NCBI GenBank assembly: GCA_934371475.1
Contig: CAKRNX010000016.1
Span: 1 to 24,867 of the forward strand
Direction: 5' to 3'
Length of the DNA stretch: 24,867 nt
From: an uncultured Lachnospiraceae bacterium
GTDB lineage: Bacteria; Bacillota; Clostridia; Lachnospirales; Lachnospiraceae
How positions within the stretch are numbered: position 1 is the first letter of the stretch; each line of letters begins with the position of its first letter. The notes beneath the pieces were generated by a model. The model was not told the origin of the DNA, made no database searches, and saw nothing but the letters and a program-made list of their open reading frames with translations. This document shows, piece by piece, positions 1 to 8,197 of this stretch. The translations under genes and the position numbers were made by a program.

Positions 1-500
1 AGCTTGGAAAGGGCAGCATCTTTACAGTTACGCTAAAACACAGGATAGCGGATGAAGACTATTATGAAAAAAAGCATATTGAAAATCTTGAATCAGATAT
101 GGAAATCCTTAAAGGCAGGAATATCCTTTTGGCAGAGGACAATGATTTGAATGCGGAGATCGCAGAGGCAATACTTGAGCGTGCCGGTCTTAAGACAGAA
201 CGTGTGGAGGATGGCATTCAGTGTGTAAACAGGATAGAAAAGATGCCGGCGGGTACGTATGATATGATCCTCATGGATATCCAGATGCCCAAAATGGACG
301 GTTATAAAGCGACCCAGGCAATCAGGCATTTGCCGGATAAGGCATGCATACCTATCATTGCAATGACAGCAAATGCATTTGAGGAAGATAAGAGAGATGC
401 TATTGCAGCCGGAATGAATGGTCATATAGCAAAGCCAATCCAAATCGATAGGCTGTTATCGGTATTAGCGGAAATCATAAGGCAGCAAGAAAAGTTTTAA
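1..500 (+). CDS. Hybrid sensor histidine kinase, C-terminal fragment with receiver domain (5' end outside window)
   Basis: The frame is already open at base 3 and runs to TAA at 498-500. The first visible residues, LGKGSIFTVTLK, match the end of a HATPase_c domain (the G2 box and last strand of a histidine kinase). A linker follows, then a complete receiver domain from about visible residue 36: acidic pair in LLAEDN, phospho-acceptor Asp at visible residue 92 in ILMDIQMPKMDG, switch Thr in IAMTANAF, and conserved Lys in HIAKPI. The architecture is therefore sensor-kinase-REC, a hybrid kinase that would need an Hpt partner. An internal ATG at 99 could make the receiver look like a free-standing gene, but the upstream kinase residues are in the same frame, so it is one protein. 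Signal sensed is unknown because the N-terminus is missing. The Hpt protein at 8194-8541 is a possible but unproven partner. Confidence 0.9.
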   Translation, partial: LGKGSIFTVTLKHRIADEDYYEKKHIENLESDMEILKGRNILLAEDNDLNAEIAEAILERAGLKTERVEDGIQCVNRIEKMPAGTYDMILMDIQMPKMDGYKATQAIRHLPDKACIPIIAMTANAFEEDKRDAIAAGMNGHIAKPIQIDRLLSVLAEIIRQQEKF

Positions 501-503
501 CTG

Positions 504-564
504 AAGCAAGTAAGTCCCCTGCTTCAATTGCGAAAAGCAATAAGCAGCGGGTGGGGACTTGCTT
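504..564. repeat. Compound inverted repeat after the hybrid kinase
   Basis: The outer arms are AAGCAAG plus GTCCCC (504-519) and GGGGACTTGCTT (553-564); they pair fully apart from a short bulge in the left arm. Inside, TGCTT..ATTGC (520-530) pairs with GCAAT.AGCA around a GAAAA loop. It begins three bases after the kinase stop, so it could end or stabilise that transcript, but no T-run follows on the + strand. It may equally be a palindromic intergenic element. Confidence 0.6.
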
Positions 565-601
565 GTGTCAGTAGGAGTTAGTCGGTTATGGGCAGACAGC
601 A

Positions 602-624
602 AAGCGGATTGCAAATATCCGCTT
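602..624. repeat. Perfect 8-bp hairpin upstream of the exporter gene
   Basis: AAGCGGAT (602-609), loop TGCAAAT, ATCCGCTT (617-624). It lies in the 217-bp gap between the kinase stop and the preferred GTG start at 718. No T-run follows. It could be an operator or an mRNA 5' structure; no family is recognised. Confidence 0.4.
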
Positions 625-717
625 GACTGTAGAAATCGGCTTGGACATGGAGCATTGCAAATCTTTTCTGAACAACAGGTATGGGATAGACCATCTCATA
701 GAGATAAGGGGTATATT

Positions 718-1482
718 GTGGGAGAACTGAGAAAGATTTTAAGACTGACAGCCGGTGTGGGAGAGGAGTTAATCCGATGCGGGGCAGAGATTTCGCGGGT
801 GGAAGATACAATGAACCGGATTGCGCTGCACTATGGTGTGACGGGCCGTCAGATTTTTATTATTTCGAATGGTGTGTTTGTCAATTTGGAGAAAGGTGAG
901 GAAGCAAAAAATGTCAGCTTCCAGCACATTCCGCAGATCAGTGTAGATATGAGCAAGCTGTGCGAGCTGAACAGTCTTTCCAGAGATATTGAGCAGAAAG
1001 ATCTGCCGCTGGAGCAGGCTCTTGCACGGCTTGAGCAGATCCGGGATGGCGGAAAGAAAAATATATGGCTGTATGTGGCGGCCTCCGGTGTGGGAGCGGG
1101 GGCATTCTGCTATCTGTTTGGAGGAGACGGAAAGGATTGTTTCGGAGCGTTTCTGATGGGACTGCTTCTGTGGCTTTTTTTTATGACAGTGGAGCGATAC
1201 GCACTCCCGAAAGTGGTGCTTTATACGCTGGGAGGAATTCTGGTGACTTCGGGATGTATTTTGCTGCTGCGTCTTGGGGTAGTGGATCATTTAGACAAAG
1301 CAATCATGGGTGCGATTATTCCGATGATTCCCGGAGTGGCGTTTGTGAACGGGATCCGTGACATTGCAGATAGTGATTATATTTCGGGGAGCATACGTCT
1401 TCTGGATGCACTGCTGATTTTTATCTGCATCGCGGCAGGCGTATGCATTGCATTCCGGATTTTGGGCGTGGGAGGTGTCTGA
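718..1482 (+). CDS. ThrE-superfamily exporter, large subunit (YjjP/DUF1212 type)
   Basis: A 254-residue protein starting at GTG 718. This start is preferred over an upstream in-frame TTG at 559 because AAGGGG (706-711) sits six bases before it and because the family begins close to the motif seen here, RCGAEISRVEDTMNRI (about residues 20-34). The N-terminal soluble half is followed by about five hydrophobic segments from about residue 110, including GVGAGAFCYLFGG and a region with IPMIPGVAFVNGIRD, typical of the family. Members are inner-membrane exporters of threonine/serine or of dicarboxylates (E. coli YjjPB has been linked to succinate export). The substrate cannot be told from sequence. 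Its stop is one base before the start of the small subunit, so the two are co-translated. Confidence 0.85.
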   Translation: MGELRKILRLTAGVGEELIRCGAEISRVEDTMNRIALHYGVTGRQIFIISNGVFVNLEKGEEAKNVSFQHIPQISVDMSKLCELNSLSRDIEQKDLPLEQALARLEQIRDGGKKNIWLYVAASGVGAGAFCYLFGGDGKDCFGAFLMGLLLWLFFMTVERYALPKVVLYTLGGILVTSGCILLLRLGVVDHLDKAIMGAIIPMIPGVAFVNGIRDIADSDYISGSIRLLDALLIFICIAAGVCIAFRILGVGGV

Positions 1483-1483
1483 G

Positions 1484-1930
1484 ATGAGTCTTTTGCTGGA
1501 AACGGTGGCGGCATTTGTCGGTACAGTGGCGTTCGGCATTATGTTTGTTGTACCGGCAAAGCAGCTTTTGGTCTGTGGTCTTGTGGGAGGAAGCGGCTGG
1601 GTCGTGTATGCGGTGACGTTGGAGCGCAGCTCCGCGGCTGTTGCATCCCTTGCGGCAACCATAATGATTGTACTGCTTGCGAGGATTCTGGCTGTGGTGC
1701 GTAAGGTACCCACCAATGTGATTATGATACCGGGGATATTTCCGATTGTGCCGGGAATTGGACTTTACGATATGATTTATAATCTGATGATCGGCGATAC
1801 GGCATCCGGTGTCAGTCAGGGGCTTGCTGTGCTTAAATCAATCGGTGCCATTGTGTTTGGGATCATTGCCGTATTTTCTCTGCCAAATCGGTGGTTCCGG
1901 AAGCGTACAAAAATTATGGCAAGAAGATAG
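1484..1930 (+). CDS. ThrE-superfamily exporter, small subunit (YjjB/DUF3815 type)
   Basis: A 148-residue, almost entirely hydrophobic protein with about four or five membrane segments. The start is ATG 1484, preceded by GGGAGGTG (1470-1477); an in-frame ATG at 1448 lies inside the partner gene and has no such ribosome site. The motif VPTNVIMIPGIFPIVPGIGLY around residues 75-95 is the repeated 'IPG..PIVPG' signature of this family, echoed in the partner as IPMIPGVAF. In the fused ThrE exporter the same two halves lie on one chain; here they are split, the common arrangement in Clostridia. Substrate is unknown (amino acid or dicarboxylate). Confidence 0.85.
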   Translation: MSLLLETVAAFVGTVAFGIMFVVPAKQLLVCGLVGGSGWVVYAVTLERSSAAVASLAATIMIVLLARILAVVRKVPTNVIMIPGIFPIVPGIGLYDMIYNLMIGDTASGVSQGLAVLKSIGAIVFGIIAVFSLPNRWFRKRTKIMARR

Positions 1931-1954
1931 GCAAAAGAAAACAGAACACATTCA

Positions 1955-2015
1955 GGAGTGCCCCGGCATTCCGGCGTCATAGTCTCTTTTTCTGTCCGGG
2001 CGAATAGATCACTCC
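1955..2015. terminator. Possible bidirectional terminator between converging genes
   Basis: GGAGTG (1955-1960) and CCCGG (1962-1966) can pair with CCGGG (1996-2000) and CACTCC (2010-2015). It lies between the exporter genes (+) and the diguanylate cyclase (-), where a shared terminator is expected. There is no clean T-run next to either arm, so confidence is low. Confidence 0.3.
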
Positions 2016-2084
2016 GGGGGATGCGCGCGAGGATGGGGAGACCATGGCTTCACCGCTTGTGACAAGGAAAACGGTTTATGATTT

Positions 2085-3215
2085 TTATGACAGAACGGAC
2101 GGCATCACATGGATAGAGCCGCGGTTCTGTTTGGCACTGTAGAGCGCCTGATCCGCCAGTTCCAGAAAATCCTTCGGACTGATATTGCGGAAGCCTCTGG
2201 CAAGCCCGAAGCTCAGAGAGAGCGTCAGTGGAATATCCTGCGGCTTGTCCGTGAGGAGTCTGTCCTGGATCTGTCGGCAGACGGACACGGCACTGTCCAG
2301 ATCAGTGTCTGAAAACAGGAGACAGAACTCATCGCCTCCGTAGCGGAATGCAGTTACCTGGGGGGCTGCCTGCTGCATGATACTGCCTATGAGTTTCAGG
2401 CAGGTGTCTCCGGTAGGATGTCCCAGCGTATCGTTAATCTTTTTGAAATGATCCAGGTCGCACATGGCCATAATCCATTGTCCGGCAATATCTTCTGAAC
2501 AGATCTGCTGAAGCTGCTGCTCCAGCGCCAGCCGGTTATACAGACCTGTGAGAGGATCGGTTTTTATCTTGTTCAGGAGGCGGACTTTCTCCTGTGTTTT
2601 CTCCAGATAGGCTGCATTTTTTTCATATTCAAAGGAGGTAATCACCACAATTGCAGCGTAGATGCAGGCCAGCAGTATGACAGAGAGAAAAAAGTCAAGG
2701 ATCCCCAGCGCATCCGTCTGCCACAGGGATTTTTTGGTGGGATCCCAGGTAATCATAAGCTCAGAATATACGCGCAGGATCAGACCGGACACGGACAGAG
2801 AAACGGTCAGCAGATAATCGCCGTAAACCGATGCAATGAGCACGGGAACTATAAAGATGACGGGCAGCGAAGTGAATATCGAATGAAAGGTATACAGTAC
2901 GCTGCAGCTGAGCATCATAAAGCCGGAGATCAGGAAGGAGCGGACCCTTCCGCTCAGACGCGTGTTATGCAGTGCGTGGCGGCTGCCCAGAACCAGAAGA
3001 ACATTACAGGTAATGGGGATAAATAGGTATTTTGCCAGGTAGACGGATCGGGTAGCCTGGATCTGATCTGACAGATACAGTATGATGGAAAGCAAAAGCT
3101 CTATGATGGCCGATACAATCAGGCTGGCAAGATGGATTTTGTAATAAAACAGCAGCCACTTTTCCTGAAGATCATGGGAGATAGGCTGCTGTCTGGTAAG
3201 CGAAAACAGTTTCAT
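2085..3215 (-). CDS. Membrane-bound diguanylate cyclase (GGDEF)
   Basis: A 376-residue protein. The start at 3215 is chosen because AAGGA lies seven bases upstream of that ATG on the minus strand; an upstream in-frame ATG at 3326 would add 37 residues with no ribosome site. The first roughly 200 residues hold about six hydrophobic segments (for example LIVSAIIELLLSIILYL and ILDFFLSVILLACIYAAIVVI), followed by a short coiled linker and a GGDEF domain starting at TDPLTGLYNRLALE. DLDHFKKINDTLGH binds metal and nucleotide, and the active site is FRYGGDEF with GGDEF at 293-297, so it should make c-di-GMP from GTP. The RxxD product-inhibition site normally just before RYGGDEF reads APQV, so feedback control through that site is probably absent. 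The membrane half is not an obvious named sensor domain. Confidence 0.88.
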   Translation of the reverse strand: MKLFSLTRQQPISHDLQEKWLLFYYKIHLASLIVSAIIELLLSIILYLSDQIQATRSVYLAKYLFIPITCNVLLVLGSRHALHNTRLSGRVRSFLISGFMMLSCSVLYTFHSIFTSLPVIFIVPVLIASVYGDYLLTVSLSVSGLILRVYSELMITWDPTKKSLWQTDALGILDFFLSVILLACIYAAIVVITSFEYEKNAAYLEKTQEKVRLLNKIKTDPLTGLYNRLALEQQLQQICSEDIAGQWIMAMCDLDHFKKINDTLGHPTGDTCLKLIGSIMQQAAPQVTAFRYGGDEFCLLFSDTDLDSAVSVCRQIQDRLLTDKPQDIPLTLSLSFGLARGFRNISPKDFLELADQALYSAKQNRGSIHVMPSVLS

Positions 3216-3388
3216 AAAATCATCCTTGTTTGTGATGTAGGTGTTGCAATAAAAGTAGAATTTTATAAAAATGGGGAAATGTTTCAGACCCGGAAAAATT
3301 ACGAGGCAAATAGAAAACATTTGCACTATATTTGAAATCAGAAAATTATAGCCCCCAGTTTATTGTTGAATAATTACATACATATTTT

Positions 3389-3416
3389 ATTGTAATACTT
3401 TTTTTGTGAGAGTCAA
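3389..3416 (-). promoter_or_regulatory. Predicted sigma-A promoter of the diguanylate cyclase gene
   Basis: On the minus strand TTGACT (3411-3416), 16-bp spacer, TACAAT (3389-3394). It lies 174 bp upstream of the chosen start. A further TATAAT at 3345-3350 has no good -35 partner. The rest of the AT-rich gap 3216-3562 shows only the hairpin annotated separately. Confidence 0.5.
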
Positions 3417-3464
3417 CCAAAATTTCAGAAAAATGGCAGATAATTTGATGTTTCAGAAAAATAC

Positions 3465-3527
3465 GGAGCTGCTGCGAAAGTCAGATATTTCGTTGCCTGA
3501 GGCGGGGATTTGACTCGCGGCAGCTCC
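3465..3527 (-). terminator. Probable terminator of the symporter gene
   Basis: Perfect 8-bp arms, GGAGCTGC (3465-3472) and GCAGCTCC (3520-3527), with a long loop that has its own small CGAAA/TTTCG stem. On the minus strand the structure starts 36 bases after the symporter stop and is followed by GTATTTTTC, a short T-run. Confidence 0.5.
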
Positions 3528-3562
3528 TTTATCATATGGAAAATTGCAATTGGGGATACGCT

Positions 3563-4948
3563 TTATTCTGCCCGGTTAAAAATTTCCCGGTTCAGTGCAT
3601 TGTTCTGATGCGCCACAATTGTAGTGCATACGGCGTCTCCGGTAATGTTGACGGCAGTTCGGGCCATATCCAGGATACGGTCGATACCCATGATCAGACC
3701 GATGGCTTCAACCGGCAGTCCAACAGAATTAAATACCATAGTCAGGGTCACAAGTCCCACACTGGGGATACCGGCTGTGCCGATGGAGGCGAGGGTAGCC
3801 GTGCCGATCACAACGAGGTAGTCGGACAGATTTAAATGAATGCCGAATGCCTGGGCGGCGAACACGACAGCCACACCCTGCATGATGGAGGTTCCGTCCA
3901 TATTGATTGTAGCTCCGAGAGGAATCGTGAAGGACGAAATTTTTTTGGATACGCCGACTTTGTTGGCCAGAGTATCAATGGAGAGCGGGATCGTTGCATT
4001 CGATGTTGCAGTGGAAAATGCAAACGCCATAACCGGAAACATCTTTTTGATGAAGCGGATCGGATTGAGTCCTGTGAACAGTTTCAGCAGGATCTGGTAG
4101 ACACCGAAGCACTGTAGCGCAAGGGCAATCAGCACGGCGATCATATATTTGGCCAGTGGCAGGAATGCATCAAATCCGATATTGGCGAATGTTCTGGCAA
4201 TCAGGCAGAATACGCCGGCGGGAGCCAGAGCCATTACCATCATGGTCATTTCCATCATAATATCGTTAAACTGTGTAAAAAGGCTGGCAACAGTCTCGGC
4301 ACGGTCGCCCAGTTTGGCCAGGATCACACCCAGAACCAGTGCAAATACAATGACCTGCAGCATTTCTCCGTTTGCCAGGGAGCGGAACGGATTATCCGGG
4401 ATGATGTTCAGGAGCGTCTCAGAAAATGAGGTGGAGGTCATCGTTTCCACAGTGGAGGAACCGGTCTGGATGCTGTTCATATCCAGGCCAACACCGGGGT
4501 TGATCAGATTGCCGACACTGAGAGCTACGGCTACGGCTATGGCTGTGGTTGCCAGATAGAACAGCAGTGTGCGCACGCCGACAGATCCGAGTTTTTTTGT
4601 ATCTCCGATAGCCATACTTCCGCAGACCAGGGAGCAGAGCACAAGGGGAACGACCAGCATTTTCATCAGCTTGATAAAACCCTGCCCGATGATATAGAGC
4701 ACTCCGTCAACCAGGATTGTGTTTTTGATGTAGCCGTCTGGAATAAGATAATGCAGAATGGTTCCCAGCACAATGCCTGCCAGAAGGGCAATGAAAATCC
4801 GGGAAGTAAGGCCGGATTTTTTCTTTTTATTTTTAACTGCTTTTCTGGTTGAGTTGTCTTTCCTGCTGCCGCCCGGCGTTTTACTGCCTGGAACGGAAGT
4901 GTTGTTTTTATTCGGATTTTCTGAGTTTTTCTGTCTGTTTTCTGTCAT
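3563..4948 (-). CDS. Dicarboxylate/amino acid:cation symporter (DAACS family)
   Basis: A 461-residue membrane protein of the GltP/DctA/GltT family, which moves glutamate, aspartate or C4-dicarboxylates with Na+ or H+. Family hallmarks are clear: FSTATSNATIPLS in place of the usual serine-rich re-entrant loop, NMDGT at 349-353 (cation and substrate site), and a C-terminal DRILDMARTAVNITGDA segment that contacts substrate. An unusual feature is an N-terminal hydrophilic extension of about 45 residues rich in Asn, Ser and Lys before the first membrane helix (SRIFIALLAGIVLG). The start is secure: GGAGG lies seven bases upstream, and the ATG shares its A with the TGA of the upstream reductase gene (TGATG), so translation is coupled. 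Exact substrate cannot be decided. Confidence 0.93.
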   Translation of the reverse strand: MTENRQKNSENPNKNNTSVPGSKTPGGSRKDNSTRKAVKNKKKKSGLTSRIFIALLAGIVLGTILHYLIPDGYIKNTILVDGVLYIIGQGFIKLMKMLVVPLVLCSLVCGSMAIGDTKKLGSVGVRTLLFYLATTAIAVAVALSVGNLINPGVGLDMNSIQTGSSTVETMTSTSFSETLLNIIPDNPFRSLANGEMLQVIVFALVLGVILAKLGDRAETVASLFTQFNDIMMEMTMMVMALAPAGVFCLIARTFANIGFDAFLPLAKYMIAVLIALALQCFGVYQILLKLFTGLNPIRFIKKMFPVMAFAFSTATSNATIPLSIDTLANKVGVSKKISSFTIPLGATINMDGTSIMQGVAVVFAAQAFGIHLNLSDYLVVIGTATLASIGTAGIPSVGLVTLTMVFNSVGLPVEAIGLIMGIDRILDMARTAVNITGDAVCTTIVAHQNNALNREIFNRAE

Positions 4949-5793
4949 CAGATACCTCCTTCTTCCAGATATTCTTTCAGGGAATCCTTCCAGTGAGGCA
5001 TATCATATACATCAATGATCCGGAGAATAAAATTATCCAGCACGGCGCAGGCCGGGCGGTTGGAATACTGTTCGATCTGACTGTACGGAACAGCCCGCAG
5101 CGGAGTGGAAAGGCCCGACAGTCTGAGGATTTCCTGTGCAAATTCATAGCGGCTGCATGTCCCGCGGCAGGTGGCATGGTAGGTGCCATATTCATTGGTG
5201 TGAATCAGATACAGAATAATCCGGGCCAGATCTCTGGCGCTGGTGGGAGCTCCGATCTGATCGGAAGCGGCCGTAAACGTTTCACCCAGGCGGGCAGCTG
5301 CCAGCAGGTTGGTGACAAAATTGTCGCCCTGTCCGTAGACCCAGCTGCTGCGGATAATGAAATGTTTCTGGGTAAATTCTTTTACATACTGCTCGCCGGC
5401 GTATTTAGACTGGCCGTAGACGGTTGCCGGGCTGGCAGGTGAAAATTCCGTGTAGGGCTGGCTGCTCCGGCCGTCGAATACATCATCAGTGGAGAGCTGT
5501 ACAAATTTGGCATTTACATTTTTGGCTACAATACTGAGATTTCTGGCTCCCAGGGCATTGACCCGGTAGGCCAGCTCTGGGTTGCTCTGGCAGAGGGCAA
5601 TGTCGGTGACGGCAGCACAGTTGATAATTACATTGGGGCGGTTGATTTCACCGAAATGCAGTACGTCGTCTGTCTGTGTGATATCCAGTTCGTTCAGATC
5701 GGTGTTAAATACTTCAATTTCAAGCGGATCCAGCACATCGTTGATCGCAGCACCGATCTGGCCGCCGGATCCGGTAATCCATACTTTCAGCAT
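4948..5793 (-). CDS. rfbD: RmlD-type dTDP-4-dehydrorhamnose reductase / SDR sugar reductase
   Basis: A 281-residue extended short-chain dehydrogenase/reductase, the usual RmlD length. It has an N-terminal Rossmann site TGSGGQIG (7-14), the LDITQ/DV pattern of the family, STDDVFDG (101-108, commonly STDYVFDG), and the catalytic pair Tyr126/Lys130 in YGQSKYAGE. RmlD reduces dTDP-4-dehydro-L-rhamnose to dTDP-L-rhamnose using NAD(P)H. No rmlA, rmlB or rmlC is in the window, so the gene is separated from the rest of that pathway and a different nucleotide-sugar substrate is possible. The ribosome site AGGAG lies eight bases before the start. It is co-transcribed with, and overlaps by one base, the DAACS symporter, an unexplained pairing. 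Confidence 0.85.
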   Translation of the reverse strand: MLKVWITGSGGQIGAAINDVLDPLEIEVFNTDLNELDITQTDDVLHFGEINRPNVIINCAAVTDIALCQSNPELAYRVNALGARNLSIVAKNVNAKFVQLSTDDVFDGRSSQPYTEFSPASPATVYGQSKYAGEQYVKEFTQKHFIIRSSWVYGQGDNFVTNLLAAARLGETFTAASDQIGAPTSARDLARIILYLIHTNEYGTYHATCRGTCSRYEFAQEILRLSGLSTPLRAVPYSQIEQYSNRPACAVLDNFILRIIDVYDMPHWKDSLKEYLEEGGI

Positions 5794-5851
5794 ATCAGAT
5801 TTCTCCTGTTCTCATTCATAATGTCAGAAAATCTTCTGATCAAAGATATTT

Positions 5852-5881
5852 ATCTTATCAGCAGAAGAGAGAGATTGTCAA
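5852..5881 (-). promoter_or_regulatory. Predicted promoter of the reductase-symporter operon
   Basis: On the minus strand TTGACA (5876-5881), 18-bp spacer, TAAGAT (5852-5857), giving a leader of about 50 bases before the reductase start at 5793. Confidence 0.55.
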
Positions 5882-5910
5882 GGAAAATACCGATATTGAC
5901 AGACTTTTCC

Positions 5911-5982
5911 GGCATTCCTGCTGCCCTGCGCACCTCGCAGCAGGCTTTTTATTTCACAGGACGCAATTTTCTGTGAAATAAA
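5911..5982 (-). repeat. Modular palindromic intergenic repeat, copy A
   Basis: Two adjacent hairpins. Arms CCTGCTGC (5917-5924) and GCAGCAGG (5937-5944) are followed on the + strand by CTTTTT. The second, TTTCACAG/CTGTGAAA, lies within 5948-5982. Read on the minus strand, the 35-bp second module matches 18296-18330 at 30 positions. The GCAGCAGGAATGCC module (minus strand, 5911-5924) recurs exactly at 10239-10252. No + strand gene ends here, so a plain terminator does not explain it. Confidence 0.6.
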
Positions 5983-6047
5983 AAAATATGACTAACCAGT
6001 TAGAAACCGATATTTTATTCATTTTTGCATCATTTTGTAGAAAAAAC

Positions 6048-6076
6048 TTGTACTGACATTGGAAAGTTGATAAAAT
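6048..6076 (+). promoter_or_regulatory. Predicted promoter of the GGDEF-REC-HD-GYP gene
   Basis: TTGTAC (6048-6053), 17-bp spacer, TAAAAT (6071-6076). About 45 bp further upstream is a short inverted repeat, CTAAC-CA-GTTAG (5992-6003), a possible regulator site. Confidence 0.45.
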
Positions 6077-6130
6077 AAATTGAATTTAGGACTAATTATG
6101 TCTGTTTTTGCGTTTTTTAGGAGAAAAGTT

Positions 6131-8197
6131 ATGAGTAAGGGAGAAAATACGGTTGTTTCTGTGACGATGGAGCAGGCGCAGCAGGAGATGGAGTATTTTA
6201 AAAGGGTGTATAAAGTTGTACGTCTGCTTGAAAAAAATGAAATTGGCCAGATCAGGGAAGGGCTTTTGGACCCGGAAAGATGTCCGGGCTGTCCGTGCTA
6301 CAAGTTCTGGAACAAGGATCATCCCTGCGAAAACTGTATCAGTGCGGCGGCACTGGAAGAAAAAACGAAAAAATACAAACTGGAATTTCAGGGAACGGAT
6401 ATCTATCAGGTCACGGCGAGATATCTGGAGATTGACGGCAAGCCTTATGTGATGGAGCTGGTACAGCCTCTGGAAGAGGAGAATATGCTGGATGAAGAAG
6501 GTCGTGAGAAACTGATAGACAAGCTTGCCGGTTTTAAGGACAAGCTGTACAAGGACGCACAGACAGGTGTATTAAACCGGAGATATTTTGAAGAGAAGTT
6601 AAAAAAAAGAATCCGCAATGCCGGTGTGGCGATGATTGATATGGATGATTTCAAGCTCTATAACGATACCTACGGACATGACACAGGGGATCTGGCGCTG
6701 GAGAAAATGGTGACTCAGATCAGGAAATGTATCCGTAAGACGGATATGCTGATCCGCTACGGCGGCGATGAGTTCCTTCTGGTAATGCCCGATGTGACCA
6801 AGGAGATCTTTGATAAGAAGCTACGTCAGATCAAATACAAGATTCAGGAGGCCAGGATACCGGGATGCGCCAACATTCAGCTGACTGTGAGTATCGGAGG
6901 CGTGCTGGCCGAAGGAGAACCGATGGAGAGCGCGGTCCGGAGAGCAGACAAGCTGATGTACCGGGCTAAGAACCGCAAGGATACGGTAGTGACAGAGAGC
7001 AGCGGCGATTTGGGGTCTGAACAGTATGATCAGGAGAAGATGAAACAGATGCTGCTGGTTGTAGATGATTCGGAGCTGAACCGTGAGATTCTCAGAGAGA
7101 TGCTGAGGGATGACTTCAGGGTCCTTGAGGTGTGCAACGGGCGGGAATGTGTTCAGATGCTGGAGCAGTATGGCATGGGGATTTCTCTGGTGCTGCTGGA
7201 TATTGTGATGCCGGAGATGGACGGATTTGAAGTGCTCGGACAGATGAACCGCAATCACTGGATTGAGGATATTCCGGTTATCATGATTTCCAGCGAAGAT
7301 TCGGAGAATTATATCAGACAGGCGTACGAGCTGGGTGTTTCCGATTATATCAGCCGTCCGTTTGATGCAAAGGTCGTATATCAGAGAGTATTCAATACAA
7401 TCAAACTCTATGCCAAGCAGAGAAGGCTGATGTCGCTGGTGTCGGATCAGCTGTATGAGAAGGAAAAGAACAACCATATTATGGTGAGTATCCTGAGCCA
7501 AATCGTGGAGTTCCGGAATGGGGAGAGCGGCCTGCATGTGCGTCATATTAATATTCTGACAGGTCTGCTGTTGGAAAGGCTGTGCAGCAAGACGAACCGC
7601 TATCAGCTGTCCTGGGCGCAGCAGGATATGATTGCGCTGGCTTCGGCTCTGCATGATATCGGAAAGATCGGTATCGATGAAAAGCTGCTGAATAAGCCCG
7701 GAAAGCTGACACAGGAAGAGTTTGAGACTATGAAGACGCATACATTGATCGGTGCGTCCATGCTGGAAAATCTGGGGATTTTTCAGAACGAGCCGCTTGT
7801 AAAGATGGCCTATCAGATTTGCCGCTGGCATCATGAGCGGTATGACGGCAAAGGATATCCGGACGGTCTGAAGGGAGAGGCGATCCCGATCGCGGCGCAG
7901 GTGGTGGCACTGGCAGATGTGTACGACGCTCTGGTGAGCGAGCGTGTCTACAAAAAGGCATTCCCGCATGAAAAGGCGATTGAGATGATCATGAACGGAG
8001 AGTGCGGTGCATTTAATCCGCTGCTGCTGGAATGTCTCTCCGATATTCAGAACAGGATGAAGCATGAGCTGATGTCCGACGGCGGAGCAGACACGTATCA
8101 TTTTTTTACAGTGGAGCCGGCATCTTACCGAGCGGAAACAGATCATGTCGGAGAACAGATTTATTATGGTAAAGAAGCCATGGGAGGAATAAAATGA
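6131..8197 (+). CDS. Bifunctional c-di-GMP protein: GGDEF, receiver and HD-GYP domains
   Basis: A 688-residue soluble protein. ATG 6131 is chosen because TAGGAG (6117-6122) lies eight bases upstream; an in-frame ATG at 6080 would add 17 residues without a ribosome site. Order: (1) a small N-terminal domain with a Cys cluster, CPGCPC..HPCENC (about residues 55-73), perhaps a metal- or redox-sensing PAS-like module; (2) GGDEF with RYGGDEF at about 209-215 and an intact RxxD inhibition site (RKTD), so c-di-GMP synthesis is expected; (3) a receiver with phospho-acceptor Asp357 in LLDIVMPEMDG; (4) HD-GYP with His508-Asp509 in ALHDIGKIG and G575-Y576-P577 in HHERYDGKGYPDG, so c-di-GMP hydrolysis is expected. 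Making and breaking activities on one chain with a receiver suggest phosphorylation-controlled switching. The stop overlaps the following Hpt gene by four bases. Confidence 0.92.
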   Translation: MSKGENTVVSVTMEQAQQEMEYFKRVYKVVRLLEKNEIGQIREGLLDPERCPGCPCYKFWNKDHPCENCISAAALEEKTKKYKLEFQGTDIYQVTARYLEIDGKPYVMELVQPLEEENMLDEEGREKLIDKLAGFKDKLYKDAQTGVLNRRYFEEKLKKRIRNAGVAMIDMDDFKLYNDTYGHDTGDLALEKMVTQIRKCIRKTDMLIRYGGDEFLLVMPDVTKEIFDKKLRQIKYKIQEARIPGCANIQLTVSIGGVLAEGEPMESAVRRADKLMYRAKNRKDTVVTESSGDLGSEQYDQEKMKQMLLVVDDSELNREILREMLRDDFRVLEVCNGRECVQMLEQYGMGISLVLLDIVMPEMDGFEVLGQMNRNHWIEDIPVIMISSEDSENYIRQAYELGVSDYISRPFDAKVVYQRVFNTIKLYAKQRRLMSLVSDQLYEKEKNNHIMVSILSQIVEFRNGESGLHVRHINILTGLLLERLCSKTNRYQLSWAQQDMIALASALHDIGKIGIDEKLLNKPGKLTQEEFETMKTHTLIGASMLENLGIFQNEPLVKMAYQICRWHHERYDGKGYPDGLKGEAIPIAAQVVALADVYDALVSERVYKKAFPHEKAIEMIMNGECGAFNPLLLECLSDIQNRMKHELMSDGGADTYHFFTVEPASYRAETDHVGEQIYYGKEAMGGIK

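Noticed and set aside
99..500. Stand-alone response regulator beginning at ATG 99
   Set aside because: The same frame is open back to the window edge and encodes the end of a histidine kinase ATPase domain, so the receiver is part of a hybrid kinase.
5917..5950. Ordinary + strand terminator
   Set aside because: The hairpin plus T's looks like one, but no + strand gene lies upstream (both flanking genes diverge from here), and the sequence belongs to a repeat found elsewhere.
6821..8146. Long open frame on the minus strand opposite the GGDEF-REC-HD-GYP gene
   Set aside because: The product is rich in His, Gln, Leu and Arg with no recognisable domain, and the + strand frame has complete catalytic motifs. 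It is an antisense shadow.
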